A stretch of 64,000 nt of DNA from Nocardia vermiculata NBRC 100427 (GCF_001613265.1 NZ_BDCA01000025.1:1-64000); one strand, 5' to 3'. Shown: positions 9,195-18,141, numbered from the stretch's first letter. Notes: generated by a model from the sequence alone, not told the origin. Program-made: numbers and translations.

Positions 9195-9992
9195 TTGTCC
9201 ACACCAACGACCGCGCACATTGATATCCACCGCGCCGGCGACCGTATGAAAACCCGTGTGGCATGGCTGGATTCGAAACACTCCTTCTCGTTCGGCGAGC
9301 ATTACGACCCGGACAACACCCATCACGGGCTGCTGCTGGTGAACAATGAGGACATTGTCCTTCCGGGTGAGGGATTCGATACTCATCCGCATCGCGACAT
9401 GGAAATTGTCACCTGGGTTCTGAATGGGTCACTGGTTCACCAGGATTCTCTCGGCCATGCCGGTGTCATCTATCCCGGATTGGCGCAGCGAATGAGTGCC
9501 GGAACGGGAATCCTGCATTCGGAGAAAAACGATTCGTGGCGCCTCCCGCGTGATCAGGGTGGTACCGCTCAACATGCCGAGCCGGTGCATTTCGTGCAGA
9601 TGTGGGTGGTGCCTGACGAGCCTGGAATTACTCCCGGTTATCAGCAACTGGAAATAGACGACGAGCTCGCCGGTGGCGGACTGGTGACGGTCGCCACAGG
9701 TATGCCGCGGTATCGCGACCGTGCCGCGATTGCCATCAGTAGCAGCCATTCCGCTCTGCACGTGGCACGGATGCCCGGCACGGTCGCCGGTACGCCCGCG
9801 GTGGTCACCCTGCCCGAGGCCCCTTACCTGCACGTATTCATTGCGCGGGGGCAGGTCGACATGGAAGGTGTGGGCACCCTCTACGAAGGTGACGCGGTGC
9901 GGATGGCACACAGTGGCGGGCAGCGCATCGTCGCCGAGAATCCGGCGGAAGTGTTGGTGTGGGAGATGCACGCCCGTCTCGGCGGGCAATAG
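9195..9992 (+). CDS. Pirin family protein
   Basis: A 265-residue bicupin. The N-terminal cupin holds the pirin metal-binding residues in THPHRDMEIVTWVL (two histidines), HQDSLG and GTGILHSE (one histidine, one glutamate), so Fe or another divalent metal is probably bound. Bacterial pirins include quercetin 2,3-dioxygenases and redox sensors; the activity here is open. The start is TTG at 9195, supported by AGGAGG six bases upstream. The C-terminal cupin, about residues 170-260, is less conserved, as is usual for the family. Confidence 0.9.
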   Translation: MSTPTTAHIDIHRAGDRMKTRVAWLDSKHSFSFGEHYDPDNTHHGLLLVNNEDIVLPGEGFDTHPHRDMEIVTWVLNGSLVHQDSLGHAGVIYPGLAQRMSAGTGILHSEKNDSWRLPRDQGGTAQHAEPVHFVQMWVVPDEPGITPGYQQLEIDDELAGGGLVTVATGMPRYRDRAAIAISSSHSALHVARMPGTVAGTPAVVTLPEAPYLHVFIARGQVDMEGVGTLYEGDAVRMAHSGGQRIVAENPAEVLVWEMHARLGGQ

Positions 9993-10051
9993 AGTCGCTC
10001 GGACGGCCCCCATCCCAGGCAGTGGATCAGCAGGCAGAGGAGAGGACACCG

Positions 10052-10615
10052 ATGACGGAGAACCCACCCCCCGGAAGCTATCCACCGCCCGAAAACTACC
10101 CACGCCCCGAAGGTGAGTCCGGCGGCTATCCCCCGCCGCCCGGTAGCTATCCCCCGCCGTCGGGCAACTATCCGCCGCCTCCCGGCGGCTATCCCGGAGG
10201 GCCCGGCGACGGCGCCTGGCAGCAGCAGCCCCAGGGCAAGGGGTTGGCGATCACCGCGCTGATCCTGGGCATCATCGCGCTGCTGTTCTGCTGGACCGTC
10301 ATCGGTGGCATCTTGTTGGGCCTGGCAGCGGTGATCGTCGGCATCGTGGCCGTCGTCAAGGCGCGCCGTGGCACCGCCGGTGGCGGCGGGATGGCAATCG
10401 CCGGACTGATCCTGGGCCTGTTGGGCCTGATCGCAGGCATCGTGATCGTGGTGGTCGCGGGCCTCTTTTTCGTCAACAACGGTGGTAGGGACTTCGTCGA
10501 CTGTGTGAACGACGCGGGCAACGATCAGTCCAAGATCGACCAGTGTCAGCGCGATTGGAACAAGACGCTGGAGAACAAATACAGCGTGACGATCAACCCG
10601 CAGCCGACGCAGTAG
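10052..10615 (+). CDS. DUF4190 membrane protein with Pro/Tyr-rich N-terminus
   Basis: A 187-residue protein. Residues 1-55 consist of short PPPGSYPPP/PENYP-type repeats, a low-complexity cytoplasmic segment common in mycolic-acid actinomycetes. Two or three hydrophobic helices follow (about residues 66-132) separated by a KARRGTAGGGG loop, the DUF4190 pattern. The C-terminal 50 residues are hydrophilic, with two Cys, and probably extracellular. ATG 10052 is preceded by GAGGAGAGG. Function unknown. It lies 59 bases downstream of the pirin gene, so co-transcription is possible. Confidence 0.8.
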   Translation: MTENPPPGSYPPPENYPRPEGESGGYPPPPGSYPPPSGNYPPPPGGYPGGPGDGAWQQQPQGKGLAITALILGIIALLFCWTVIGGILLGLAAVIVGIVAVVKARRGTAGGGGMAIAGLILGLLGLIAGIVIVVVAGLFFVNNGGRDFVDCVNDAGNDQSKIDQCQRDWNKTLENKYSVTINPQPTQ

Positions 10616-10642
10616 TTCGGTCTCGTCGGCATACTGGGTGTC

Positions 10643-12631
10643 GTGACTTTCGACGTGACGACTCCCTCGGGCATCGATCTGACCTATCGCGATGGCGCTG
10701 TGCGGGTGCAGGACGACCTGTTCGCGCACGTCAACGGCAAATGGCTGGATACCTACGACATTCCGGCCGATCGCGCGGTCGACGGTGCCTTCCGCACCTT
10801 GTACGACCAGGCCGAACTGGATGTGAAGGCGATCATCCAGGGCTTGGCGGCCGGCACCACGACCTCGGTCCCCGATACCGAGGAGGCGCGCAAGATCGCC
10901 GACCTCTACAACAGCTTCATCGACGACGAGGCCGTGGAGGCGGCCGCTCTCACCCCGATCGCCGCGGAGTTGGCGGCGGTGCGTGAGGTCGCGGACCGCG
11001 CCGAGTTCGCGGCGCTGCTGGGCCGGCTGCAACGCGTCGGTGTCGGCGGCGCGGTCGGGGTGTTCGTCGATACCGACGACAAGAACTCGCAGCGGTATCT
11101 GGTGAATCTGATGCAGTCCGGTCTGGGCCTGCCCGACGAGTCCTACTACCGCAATGACGAATATGCGGAGATCCGCACCAAGTATGTCGAGCACATCCGG
11201 CGCATGTTCGCGCTGGCGGCTGTCGAATACGATCCGCAGCGGGTGTTCGAACTGGAGCGCAAACTCGCCGCGGGGCATTGGGACGTGGTCCGCCGTCGCG
11301 ACGCCGAATTGAGCTACAACCTCACCACTTTCGCTGATCTGACGGCGAATAGTCCCGAATTCGACTGGGCCGCCTGGGCTGATGCCCTCGCAGCGGGCGT
11401 GGACGGTTCCGGGGCGGAACTGTTCGCCGAAATCGTGGTGCGGCAGCCCGATTTCCTGCACACCTTCGCCCAACTGTGGGCCTCGGAGTCGATCGAGGAT
11501 TGGCAGGCATGGGCAACGTGGCGGGTGCTGCGTTCGCGCGCACCGTATCTCACCGCGGCGGTGGTCGAGGAGAGCTTCGACTTCTACGGACGTACGTTGA
11601 CCGGTGCGCAGGAGAATCGCGAGCGCTGGAAGCGCGCGGTCTCACTGGTGCAGGACCTGCTCGGCGAGGCGGTGGCCAAACTGTATGTGGCCGAGCATTT
11701 CCCGCCCGAGGCCAAAGAGCGCATGCAACAGCTGGTGGCGAATCTGATCGAAGCCTACCGCCGCAACATCAGTGAACTGGAGTGGATGGGCCCGCAGACC
11801 AGGCAGGCGGCGCTGCGGAAGCTGGAGCGCTTCACCCCGAAGATCGGTTACCCCGACACCTGGCGCGACTACTCCGCGGTGCAGGTCGACCCGGCGGACC
11901 TGGTCGGTAACTACCGCAGCGGATACTCCGCCGAGCACGACCGGGATCTGGGCAAGCTCGGCGGTCCGGTCGACCGCGGTGAGTGGTTCATGACCCCGCA
12001 GACGGTGAATGCGTACTACAACCCGGGCATGAACGAGATCGTGTTCCCCGCGGCTATTCTGCAGCCGCCGTTCTTCGATATGAATGCCGACGACGCCGCC
12101 AACTACGGCGGTATCGGCGCGGTGATCGGCCACGAGATCGGTCACGGCTTCGACGATCAGGGCAGTAAGTACGACGGCGACGGCAATATGGTCGACTGGT
12201 GGACCGAGGACGATCGCACCGAATTCGGTAAGCGCACCAAGGCATTGATCGAGCAGTACAACGGATTCGAACCCAAGGCCCTGCCCGGTCATCAGGTGAA
12301 CGGCGAGTTCACGATCGGTGAGAATATCGGCGATCTGGGTGGCCTCTCCATCGCGTTGGCGGCCTACAAGATCGCGCTCGACGGCGCCGAGGCACCCGTT
12401 ATCGACGGGCTGACCGGCCTGCAGCGGGTGTTCTTCGGCTGGGCGCAGGTGTGGCGGACCAAGGCGCGCGACGAAGAGGCCGTCCGCCGGCTCGCGGTGG
12501 ACCCGCATTCACCGCCGGAATTCCGCTGCAACGGCGTGGTGCGCAACCTGGACGGTTTCCACGAAGCGTTCGAGGTCGAACCGGGTGACGAGCTGTATCT
12601 GGAACCCGCTGAGCGGGTGCGGATCTGGTAG
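10643..12631 (+). CDS. M13 family zinc metallopeptidase (neprilysin/Zmp1-like)
   Basis: A 662-residue peptidase of the neprilysin family. The zinc site HEIGH (in VIGHEIGHGFDDQG) lies near residue 498 with the third ligand in GENIGDLGG about 60 residues later, and NAYYNP precedes it as in other M13 enzymes. The protein ends in RVRIW, where the family usually ends C-x-x-W, so the final Cys is absent. There is no signal peptide; M. tuberculosis Zmp1 likewise lacks a classical one and modulates host responses. GTG 10643 follows the upstream gene by 27 bases. Confidence 0.9.
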   Translation: MTFDVTTPSGIDLTYRDGAVRVQDDLFAHVNGKWLDTYDIPADRAVDGAFRTLYDQAELDVKAIIQGLAAGTTTSVPDTEEARKIADLYNSFIDDEAVEAAALTPIAAELAAVREVADRAEFAALLGRLQRVGVGGAVGVFVDTDDKNSQRYLVNLMQSGLGLPDESYYRNDEYAEIRTKYVEHIRRMFALAAVEYDPQRVFELERKLAAGHWDVVRRRDAELSYNLTTFADLTANSPEFDWAAWADALAAGVDGSGAELFAEIVVRQPDFLHTFAQLWASESIEDWQAWATWRVLRSRAPYLTAAVVEESFDFYGRTLTGAQENRERWKRAVSLVQDLLGEAVAKLYVAEHFPPEAKERMQQLVANLIEAYRRNISELEWMGPQTRQAALRKLERFTPKIGYPDTWRDYSAVQVDPADLVGNYRSGYSAEHDRDLGKLGGPVDRGEWFMTPQTVNAYYNPGMNEIVFPAAILQPPFFDMNADDAANYGGIGAVIGHEIGHGFDDQGSKYDGDGNMVDWWTEDDRTEFGKRTKALIEQYNGFEPKALPGHQVNGEFTIGENIGDLGGLSIALAAYKIALDGAEAPVIDGLTGLQRVFFGWAQVWRTKARDEEAVRRLAVDPHSPPEFRCNGVVRNLDGFHEAFEVEPGDELYLEPAERVRIW

Positions 12632-12692
12632 TAGGCGGTCGAACCGTAGCGGGTCGTAGCCGTCGGCTGCACCCGGCCGAGCACGAAACGAC

Positions 12693-12724
12693 GGTGGCCC
12701 GGAGCACTGCAGCTCCGGGCCACC
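12693..12724. terminator. Bidirectional hairpin between zmp-like gene and L,D-transpeptidase gene
   Basis: A perfect 13-bp stem (GGTGGCCCGGAGC paired with its complement) with a 6-nt loop sits in the 148-bp gap between two convergent genes. There is no strong T-run, so it may act as an intrinsic terminator of the tail-less actinobacterial kind. Confidence 0.8.
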
Positions 12725-12779
12725 GGTTTATGTCGTGGTGCTGGTATTCCGTGTCCAGTCGTACGCCTGTGCGGCTCGA

Positions 12780-13709
12780 TCAGCTCCAGTCGCCCATACC
12801 GTCACCGGCACTGAACTGGCCGGTGGAGTTGGTGACGACGACCGGATCGCCCTTCTGCGAGTTCTCGAAGAACCACTGGGCATCCTCGGTGCTGACGTTG
12901 AGACAGCCGTGGCTGGTGTCCGAGACACCCTGCTGCGGAACCGACCACGGGGCGGCGTGCACGAAGATTCCGCTGTTGGACAGCCGGGTCGCGTACTCGA
13001 CCTCGAGCTTGTAGCCCTGCGGATCGTCGACCGGGACTCCGTAGGTGGAGGAGTCCATGATCATCTTCCGGTTCTTCTCCCCGACGTAGTAGGTGCCGTT
13101 CGGGGTCTCGTGGTCCTTCTTGCCCATCGAGGTCGGCATGGTCTTCACGACCTCGCCGTTGCGCGTGATGGTGATGGTGTGGGTCGCGTCGTCGGCGGTG
13201 GTGACCACCGCGTCGCCGACCTTGTACGCCACCTTGGTGCCGCCCGCCTCGACGGTGATATCGGAGTTGGCCGGCCAGAACTCCTCCGGCCGCCACCGCA
13301 CCTGCTTGTCACCGCGCCAGTAGAAGTGGCCGTTGGTGGCATTACTGGAGGTGATCCGGATGGCCTGCTCGGCCGCGGCATGATCGGGCACCGGATCCTT
13401 GAAGTTGATCACGATCGGTTGTGCCACGCCGACGACCTCGCCGTCTCCCGGGCTGATGCTCGGGGCGGCGAAGTTGGCCTTGGGCAGCTCCGGCGGATGC
13501 TGCTGCGGTGCGGCGCCCGGCTCCGGCTGCGGTGACTGCACGACGGCCGGTGCTCCGGGTACGTCGGGGCCGCCGGGCCACAGCGGCGCCGCAGAGGCGG
13601 TCGCCATCGTGAACGCGCCGGTGGCTGCCACCGCGAGCGTCAGTAGCCCGGTCCGCCCGAGCAGGCTGGTCTTGTCCCGAACGGGCTTCCGACAGTTGGT
13701 GGTGCGCAC
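12780..13709 (-). CDS. L,D-transpeptidase (YkuD) with Ig-like domains
   Basis: A 309-residue exported enzyme that makes 3->3 cross-links in peptidoglycan or attaches proteins to it. Residues 1-41 form a signal peptide ending near ATASA. An Ig-like (Big) domain covers about residues 75-165, and the YkuD catalytic domain follows, with SHGCLNV carrying the nucleophilic Cys at about residue 269. Layout and size match mycobacterial Ldt enzymes. The ATG start is at 13709. The upstream 300 bases contain no gene and should hold its promoter. Confidence 0.9.
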   Translation of the reverse strand: MRTTNCRKPVRDKTSLLGRTGLLTLAVAATGAFTMATASAAPLWPGGPDVPGAPAVVQSPQPEPGAAPQQHPPELPKANFAAPSISPGDGEVVGVAQPIVINFKDPVPDHAAAEQAIRITSSNATNGHFYWRGDKQVRWRPEEFWPANSDITVEAGGTKVAYKVGDAVVTTADDATHTITITRNGEVVKTMPTSMGKKDHETPNGTYYVGEKNRKMIMDSSTYGVPVDDPQGYKLEVEYATRLSNSGIFVHAAPWSVPQQGVSDTSHGCLNVSTEDAQWFFENSQKGDPVVVTNSTGQFSAGDGMGDWS

Positions 13710-14016
13710 AGCCGTTTCGTCCTCTCCAACCTCATCGCGCGTGACAGCGCAGGCAAACTCGCACGCGTCGGCGCGAAATATGGTTCATCAGGCCCCGGCC
13801 CGGCATCCATTACTACATCTCCACGGGGCAACGGCCAATTACGTTCTGCCGGTTATGAACTCCGCAGGCCGCATGTGTGATGCGTCACCGTGTCTCAGGT
13901 GCGTCACGCCGGTGGGGTGAAAGTGCCGTTCATAGCGGCGAGTCGGCTGTTCGGAGCGGACCTGCCCGGAACGGCCGAATCGATACCCGGCAAAACCTGA
14001 TTGTGAGTCAAATCAC
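13710..14016. other. Intergenic region upstream of the L,D-transpeptidase gene
   Basis: No supported gene. It contains a direct repeat TGCGTCAC near 13880-13910 and an inverted repeat TGAGT-N6-ACTCA at 14004-14019. A 14-bp perfect palindrome (TCAGCCGCGGCTGA, 14017-14030) spans the stop of the next gene. Promoter elements for the transpeptidase gene should be here, but none is convincing. Confidence 0.6.
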
Positions 14017-15348
14017 TCAGCCGCGGCTGATTTCCTCCACTGCTACCCGCGCTTCTGCCGCAAGTTTGGCCAGGCGTCCGTCGCCGATCGTGTTGAGCGA
14101 GTTGCCCAGCCGGTTGGTCACGAAGGCCACCGACATCCCGGTATCGGGATCGGCGAAGGCGCCCGAGCCACCCACACCGTAATGGCCGAAGCCGTGCCGG
14201 ATCGGACGCCGCGAGGCGATCGGCGGGCGGTGGTAACCGAGCGTGAAAGCTACCGGCACCCCGATCACGTAATCGCGGTGCGCACTGCGCTGTGTCTGGT
14301 TGACGGTCCGGATCGTCTCCGGCCGCAGCAGCGGCTCGCTCCAGGTTCCGTCCGGAAGTTCGACGACGCCGTCGCCTGCCAGCGCGCCGTACATCCGGGC
14401 CAGCGAACGCGCCGAGAAGACGCCGTTGAACCCCGGCATCACCGCGTCGTGTACCCGCGGATCGCGAGCCAGGACATCGAAACCGGCGGGCATACCGGCC
14501 TCGGCAATGGCACCCAGCGTGCGGCTGCGGGCGATGAACTTCGAGGCAGTGTCCCAGCTGAGACCGGGAATCTTCAAGCGCGGGAAGGTATGTGCGATGC
14601 GGTGGCGCTGCTCGACCGGTACCTGGAACCAGAATTCCTCGGTCTGCAGGGGTTCGGCGATTTCGCGGCGCAGCACCTCGGTGAAGGGCTCGCCGGTGGC
14701 TCGCTGCACGATCTCGGCGACCAGCCAGCCGAAGGTCACCGCGTGATATCCGGAGGATTCCAGCCGCCGCGGGTCGGGTTCGGCCGCGGCCAGTGCGGCG
14801 ACCATCGCCTCGTAGTCGAGGATGCCGTCGGCGCTGGTGGCCAGGCCGCGAACCTTGTGTAGACCGGCGCGATGCGACAGCACCTCACGCACGGTGATCT
14901 CGTCCTTGCCGTTCGCGGCGAACTCCGGCCAGTACTTCGAGACACGCGCGTCGTAATCGATCAGATCGCGTTCGGCGAGCCGGTGCAGCACCGTGGTAGC
15001 CACGCCCTTACCGGTGGAGAAGCTCATCGCCACGGTGTCGGAGCGCCACCGTTGATCCGGTGCCGACCAGCCGGCCCATACGTCGACGACGGGCCGTCCG
15101 TGCAGAAATACCGCGAAGGCGCCGCCGCCGCGGATGGGGCGGGGGAACATCCGGAAGAAGTGATGGACCACGGGTACGAAGCGCGGATCGATGATCATCC
15201 GGGTCGCGTCGTCGGAATTCGGGTCGGCCGCGCGGGCGACCTGTGCCGCCTCTGCTTCGGTGAATTGTGCACCGTCCGCACCCGGTCGGCCCGGCGAGCC
15301 GCTGCGCTCTCCGCCCATCGTGTCGTCTGTGTGCTGGTGCGAATCCAC
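14017..15348 (-). CDS. Serine hydrolase (beta-lactamase/esterase family)
   Basis: A 443-residue member of the class C beta-lactamase/penicillin-binding-protein-like family, which in actinomycetes is mostly esterases and lipases. The nucleophile motif S-T-G-K is at residues 111-114, a Tyr-containing motif (YHAVTFG) lies near residue 200, and HYGVGGSG near residue 385 replaces the KTG triad. There is no signal peptide. The open frame extends to 16131, but GTG 15348 has GGAGG seven bases upstream and matches the start of recognisable sequence. It lacks classical beta-lactamase motifs, so I do not infer antibiotic resistance. Confidence 0.85.
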   Translation of the reverse strand: MDSHQHTDDTMGGERSGSPGRPGADGAQFTEAEAAQVARAADPNSDDATRMIIDPRFVPVVHHFFRMFPRPIRGGGAFAVFLHGRPVVDVWAGWSAPDQRWRSDTVAMSFSTGKGVATTVLHRLAERDLIDYDARVSKYWPEFAANGKDEITVREVLSHRAGLHKVRGLATSADGILDYEAMVAALAAAEPDPRRLESSGYHAVTFGWLVAEIVQRATGEPFTEVLRREIAEPLQTEEFWFQVPVEQRHRIAHTFPRLKIPGLSWDTASKFIARSRTLGAIAEAGMPAGFDVLARDPRVHDAVMPGFNGVFSARSLARMYGALAGDGVVELPDGTWSEPLLRPETIRTVNQTQRSAHRDYVIGVPVAFTLGYHRPPIASRRPIRHGFGHYGVGGSGAFADPDTGMSVAFVTNRLGNSLNTIGDGRLAKLAAEARVAVEEISRG

Positions 15349-15419
15349 TCTGCCGACCTCCAGTTCGTCACGGCGTCGATGGTCTCGCCGGCCAGCGTAG
15401 GTCAGGCCGGTGCGGGTGC

Positions 15420-15938
15420 TCAGGGTGTGGCCGGTGCCCGCCACGATCCGAGTGGTGTCGCCAGGCAGGCCGCGCCCGTGCGGGAATCCCAGGCCAGGGC
15501 TGCCGCGCCGAGACACACTGTACTGCGTTCGGCCGTAATCACTTGTGCCTGTGAGCCGTTCGCCGCGAGGGAAAGGCCGATCCGGCGTGGATCCGGCTCG
15601 CCCGCGATGGAACTGAAGGCGAAGGCGTCCGGGCCCATACCTACCGCGACCGGTATGCCGGTGAGTCCTTCGCTGGCGCCGATCCCACCCGAGACGCCGA
15701 TGCCGAGGGCGATCGCGCCGGCGGTTGCCTTGGCATAGCCCACACCGTCCAGCCCGGCCGACCGGGCCTGCCCGCTGTCCACACCTGCCGCGCGACAGGC
15801 CGTGGTACCCGCGACGATGGTGACGTCCGCGCCGTCTCGGGCACTGCATTGCACGCCGGTTGCCGAGGCGGTGCCGGTGCAGCACGCCGCGATGCCGGCC
15901 GCGACGACCGAGCAGAGGATCGCGCTGATCACCTTCAC
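15420..15938 (-). CDS. Secreted protein of unknown function (DUF6764-like)
   Basis: A 172-residue exported protein. GTG 15938 follows AAAGGAGCAATCCCT, a good ribosome-binding site, and residues 1-28 form a signal peptide (VISAILCS... ending near GTASA). The mature part has paired cysteines (for example VQCSARDG, TTACRAAG, STVCLGAG) and Gly/Ala-rich stretches, suggesting a small disulphide-stabilised beta-fold. It resembles secreted Nocardia/Mycobacterium proteins that I recall as DUF6764, but this is from memory. It sits between two exported hydrolases on the same strand. Confidence 0.75.
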   Translation of the reverse strand: MKVISAILCSVVAAGIAACCTGTASATGVQCSARDGADVTIVAGTTACRAAGVDSGQARSAGLDGVGYAKATAGAIALGIGVSGGIGASEGLTGIPVAVGMGPDAFAFSSIAGEPDPRRIGLSLAANGSQAQVITAERSTVCLGAAALAWDSRTGAACLATPLGSWRAPATP

Positions 15939-16038
15939 AGGGATTGCTCCTTTCGGGCCGGGCTGTCCACACCATAGCCGTACGGCGGGCCGGCGGACCC
16001 GATCCACGCTGCGGCGCGCGGGCGGCCGACCCACCGAA

Positions 16039-16081
16039 AACGGGCGGCGATCCGAGGTAATCACTCGAATCGCCGCCCGTT
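16039..16081 (-). terminator. Intrinsic terminator after the S1 protease gene
   Basis: A 13-bp perfect stem (AACGGGCGGCGAT and its complement) with an inner CGAG/CTCG pairing. On the minus strand it is followed by TTTTCGG. It lies 22 bases past the protease stop. Confidence 0.8.
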
Positions 16082-16102
16082 ACAGGAGGTTTCGCGGACC
16101 GA

Positions 16103-16774
16103 TCAGACCGGTGCGAATCCCGCCCCGGCACCGCCGCGGGCGTTCATGTCATTGGTGATGGTGGTCATGTTGGTGCCGACCTCGGGCCCGAAGCAGGCCA
16201 CCGCGAGATAGGCGTTGACCATGCCGACCAGTGTCGAGCCGACCACGACCGGTGCGCCGGAATCGCCTTCGACGACGCACATCTGTGTCCAGGTCTCGTC
16301 GGTCTGGAATACATCGCCCCAGGCCAGCCCACAGGTATTACCGGTGGTCCGGCCTTCCTTGCAGACGATGTTGGGGAATTGCGCGGGCGCGCCGACATTG
16401 GTGATGGTGACATTCCCGATCCGGTTCACCGGGGTGACCCGGCCCTGATCGAATTGAATGACGGCGTAGTCCAGATCGTGATTGGAATAGACGAAATGTC
16501 CGATTACGCCGGCGCCCCGGTCCTGCTCGGACCACACCTCCGAACCTGCTTCGCCGCAATGTCCGGCGGTCAGTCCTACCAATCGTCCGCCGGAATCGTG
16601 GCCGACGGTGGTGACGGTGCACTCGAACTGCTTGTCGATGATGATTCCCGAGCCACCGCCGATCACCGGACCTCCGGGATCGGCCTGCGCCATTCCCGCG
16701 CCCGTGCCGAGCAGCGCCGCGCCCAGAGCTACGGCGAAGGCGGCATGCGCCACCTTGACGAGTTTGTTGAACAT
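16103..16774 (-). CDS. Trypsin-like serine protease (S1 family), secreted
   Basis: A 223-residue secreted chymotrypsin-fold protease. The ATG at 16774 is preceded by GGAGGG, and a signal peptide covers residues 1-34 (ending AQADP). The catalytic triad is visible: His in LTAGHCG, Asp in HDLDYAVIQF and Ser in EGDSGAPV. Cysteine pairs flank the His and Ser regions. It resembles short actinobacterial alpha-lytic-type proteases but lacks a large pro-region. Substrate unknown. It is followed by a clear terminator, so it is probably monocistronic. Confidence 0.9.
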   Translation of the reverse strand: MFNKLVKVAHAAFAVALGAALLGTGAGMAQADPGGPVIGGGSGIIIDKQFECTVTTVGHDSGGRLVGLTAGHCGEAGSEVWSEQDRGAGVIGHFVYSNHDLDYAVIQFDQGRVTPVNRIGNVTITNVGAPAQFPNIVCKEGRTTGNTCGLAWGDVFQTDETWTQMCVVEGDSGAPVVVGSTLVGMVNAYLAVACFGPEVGTNMTTITNDMNARGGAGAGFAPV

Positions 16775-17067
16775 TTCCCTCCAGACGTCGGAAGCCCGCA
16801 CGATATCAGCCTTGTCGTACTACATCCTTGCAGTAATCATGCCGGGGCGCGCCCGGTACGCCGGTCGAGTTTGCTGGATCGATGCCGGGGCCCTCGATCG
16901 GACGCGGAACTGCAACGATCCGTGCGCGACACCGGCTCGAGTTCGGGGGTGTTTCGACGGCTGCGCTATAGGATTTCGGCAGTATTCGACGACAAATCTC
17001 AATAACTCGAATTTCAGTCCGAAAAAAGACGATCTCCGAACTGTAGTTGGACACGTGATCAAGAAGG

Positions 17068-17081
17068 TGAAACGTGTTCTA
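17068..17081. promoter_or_regulatory. KstR-like operator upstream of the mce operon
   Basis: TGAAACGTGTTCTA fits the KstR consensus TnnAACnnGTTnnA at all eight fixed positions and matches TAGAACGTGTTCTA at 12 of 14. It lies 183 bp before the first operon start. The consensus is recalled from work on mycobacterial and rhodococcal KstR, the TetR-family repressor of cholesterol catabolism and of mce4. Confidence 0.55.
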
Positions 17082-17171
17082 GAAATGCCCCTCGCCTTTG
17101 TGGCCGATACCAGTCGGATGGGGCGAATCACAAGAGAACTTCGGCCGTGATCTGGGTCTATGACGACAGGC

Positions 17172-17187
17172 ACACATTGTGATGTGT
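17172..17187. promoter_or_regulatory. Palindrome upstream of the mce operon
   Basis: ACACAT-TGTG-ATGTGT, with perfect 6-bp arms, 77 bp before the first yrbE start. It could be a second regulator site or overlap the promoter. No convincing -35/-10 pair is seen. Confidence 0.4.
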
Positions 17188-17264
17188 TTCTCCTAACTCC
17201 GTAGTAAGGTGCCTCAAGCGAAACAGTCGCCGGGGTGTCTAACCGGCGTCGAGAGGGGTAGCCA

Positions 17265-18137
17265 GTGCAAGTCACCAACGGTCCGGACGGGGCGGGGGCA
17301 ATTAGCTCGCCATCGAGAATGAGCTCAGCGGCGGACTGGACGAAGTCGTACTGGCAGGATCACCCCAAGCGGTCACTCGAGACCTTCGGTCGCCAGATCA
17401 CCATGGGCATCTCCGCCGTCGCGGAGCTGTTCGTCGCGATCTTCCGGCGCCGCTTTCCGTTCAAGGAGTTCGTCCGGCAGTGCGCCTTCATGGCCAGCGT
17501 GGCCGCGGCGCCCACCCTGCTGGTCGCCATCCCGATCGGCGTCATCGTCTCGATCCAGGTCGGGTCGGTGGCGCAGCAGGTCGGAGCCACCTCGTTCATC
17601 GGTGCGGCCAACGGCCTCGGCATCATTCAGCAGGGCGCCCCGCTGGTCACCTCGCTCATGATCGCCGGCGCCGTCGGCTCGGCCATCTGTGCGGACCTGG
17701 GTTCGCGCACCATCCGTGAAGAAATCGACGCCATGAAGGTGATGGGCGTCGATCCGATGCGCCGGCTGGTCGCCCCCCGGCTCGGCGCAGCGATGCTGGT
17801 ATCGGTGCTGCTGTGCGGATTCGTGGTCTTCGTCGGATTCCTCACCGGTTACATCTTCAATATTTTCGCGCAGAACGGCACCCCCGGTTCGTATGTCGGA
17901 ACCTTCGCGTCTTTCGCGGTCACCTCGGATTTGCTGGTGGCCCTGATCAAGTCGCTGATCTTCGGATTGCTGGCAGCCATCATCGCCTGCGACTCCGGCC
18001 TCAACACCCGTGGCGGGCCGGGCGGTGTCGCGAACTCGGTCAACACGGCGGTGGTGCTGTCGGCGCTGATGCTGTTCGGCACCAACCTGATCATTACGCA
18101 GATATACAACGCCCTGTTCCCCCCACAGATGGTTTGA
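17265..18137 (+). CDS. yrbEA: YrbE/MlaE-family ABC permease, first subunit
   Basis: A 290-residue integral membrane protein of the MlaE/YrbE family, with five or so helices and the conserved loop IREEIDAMKVMGVDPMRRLV near the middle that contacts the ATPase. It forms the inner-membrane channel of an Mce lipid importer together with the next gene. The first 50 residues are hydrophilic. GTG 17265 has GAGAGGGG upstream. It opens a nine-gene operon. The ATPase (MceG/Mkl) is not in the window, as usual for mce loci. Confidence 0.9.
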   Translation: MQVTNGPDGAGAISSPSRMSSAADWTKSYWQDHPKRSLETFGRQITMGISAVAELFVAIFRRRFPFKEFVRQCAFMASVAAAPTLLVAIPIGVIVSIQVGSVAQQVGATSFIGAANGLGIIQQGAPLVTSLMIAGAVGSAICADLGSRTIREEIDAMKVMGVDPMRRLVAPRLGAAMLVSVLLCGFVVFVGFLTGYIFNIFAQNGTPGSYVGTFASFAVTSDLLVALIKSLIFGLLAAIIACDSGLNTRGGPGGVANSVNTAVVLSALMLFGTNLIITQIYNALFPPQMV

Positions 18138-18141
18138 GCCG

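Larger units (their letters stand above)
16775..17264. other. 490-bp divergent regulatory region between the S1 protease and the mce operon
   Basis: No gene is supported. This stretch is visibly richer in A/T than its surroundings (about 16970-17200). It contains a KstR-like motif at 17068-17081, an overlapping TTCTAGAA palindrome, and a 16-bp palindrome at 17172-17187. Confidence 0.7.

Noticed and set aside
9881..11473. 530-residue minus-strand frame opposite the DUF4190 and M13 peptidase genes
   Set aside because: It is low in complexity (His/Arg/Gln-rich) and antisense to two clear genes.
14017..14030. Palindrome TCAGCCGCGGCTGA as a terminator
   Set aside because: It spans the stop codon with no loop and no T-run, so a hairpin terminator is unlikely.
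14017..15348. Antibiotic-resistance beta-lactamase
   Set aside because: S-x-x-K is present, but the KTG triad and signal peptide are missing; an esterase-type hydrolase fits better.
15349..16131. N-terminal extension of the serine hydrolase (704 residues in total)
   Set aside because: It overlaps the secreted protein gene and lacks a ribosome-binding site; GTG 15348 has a good one.
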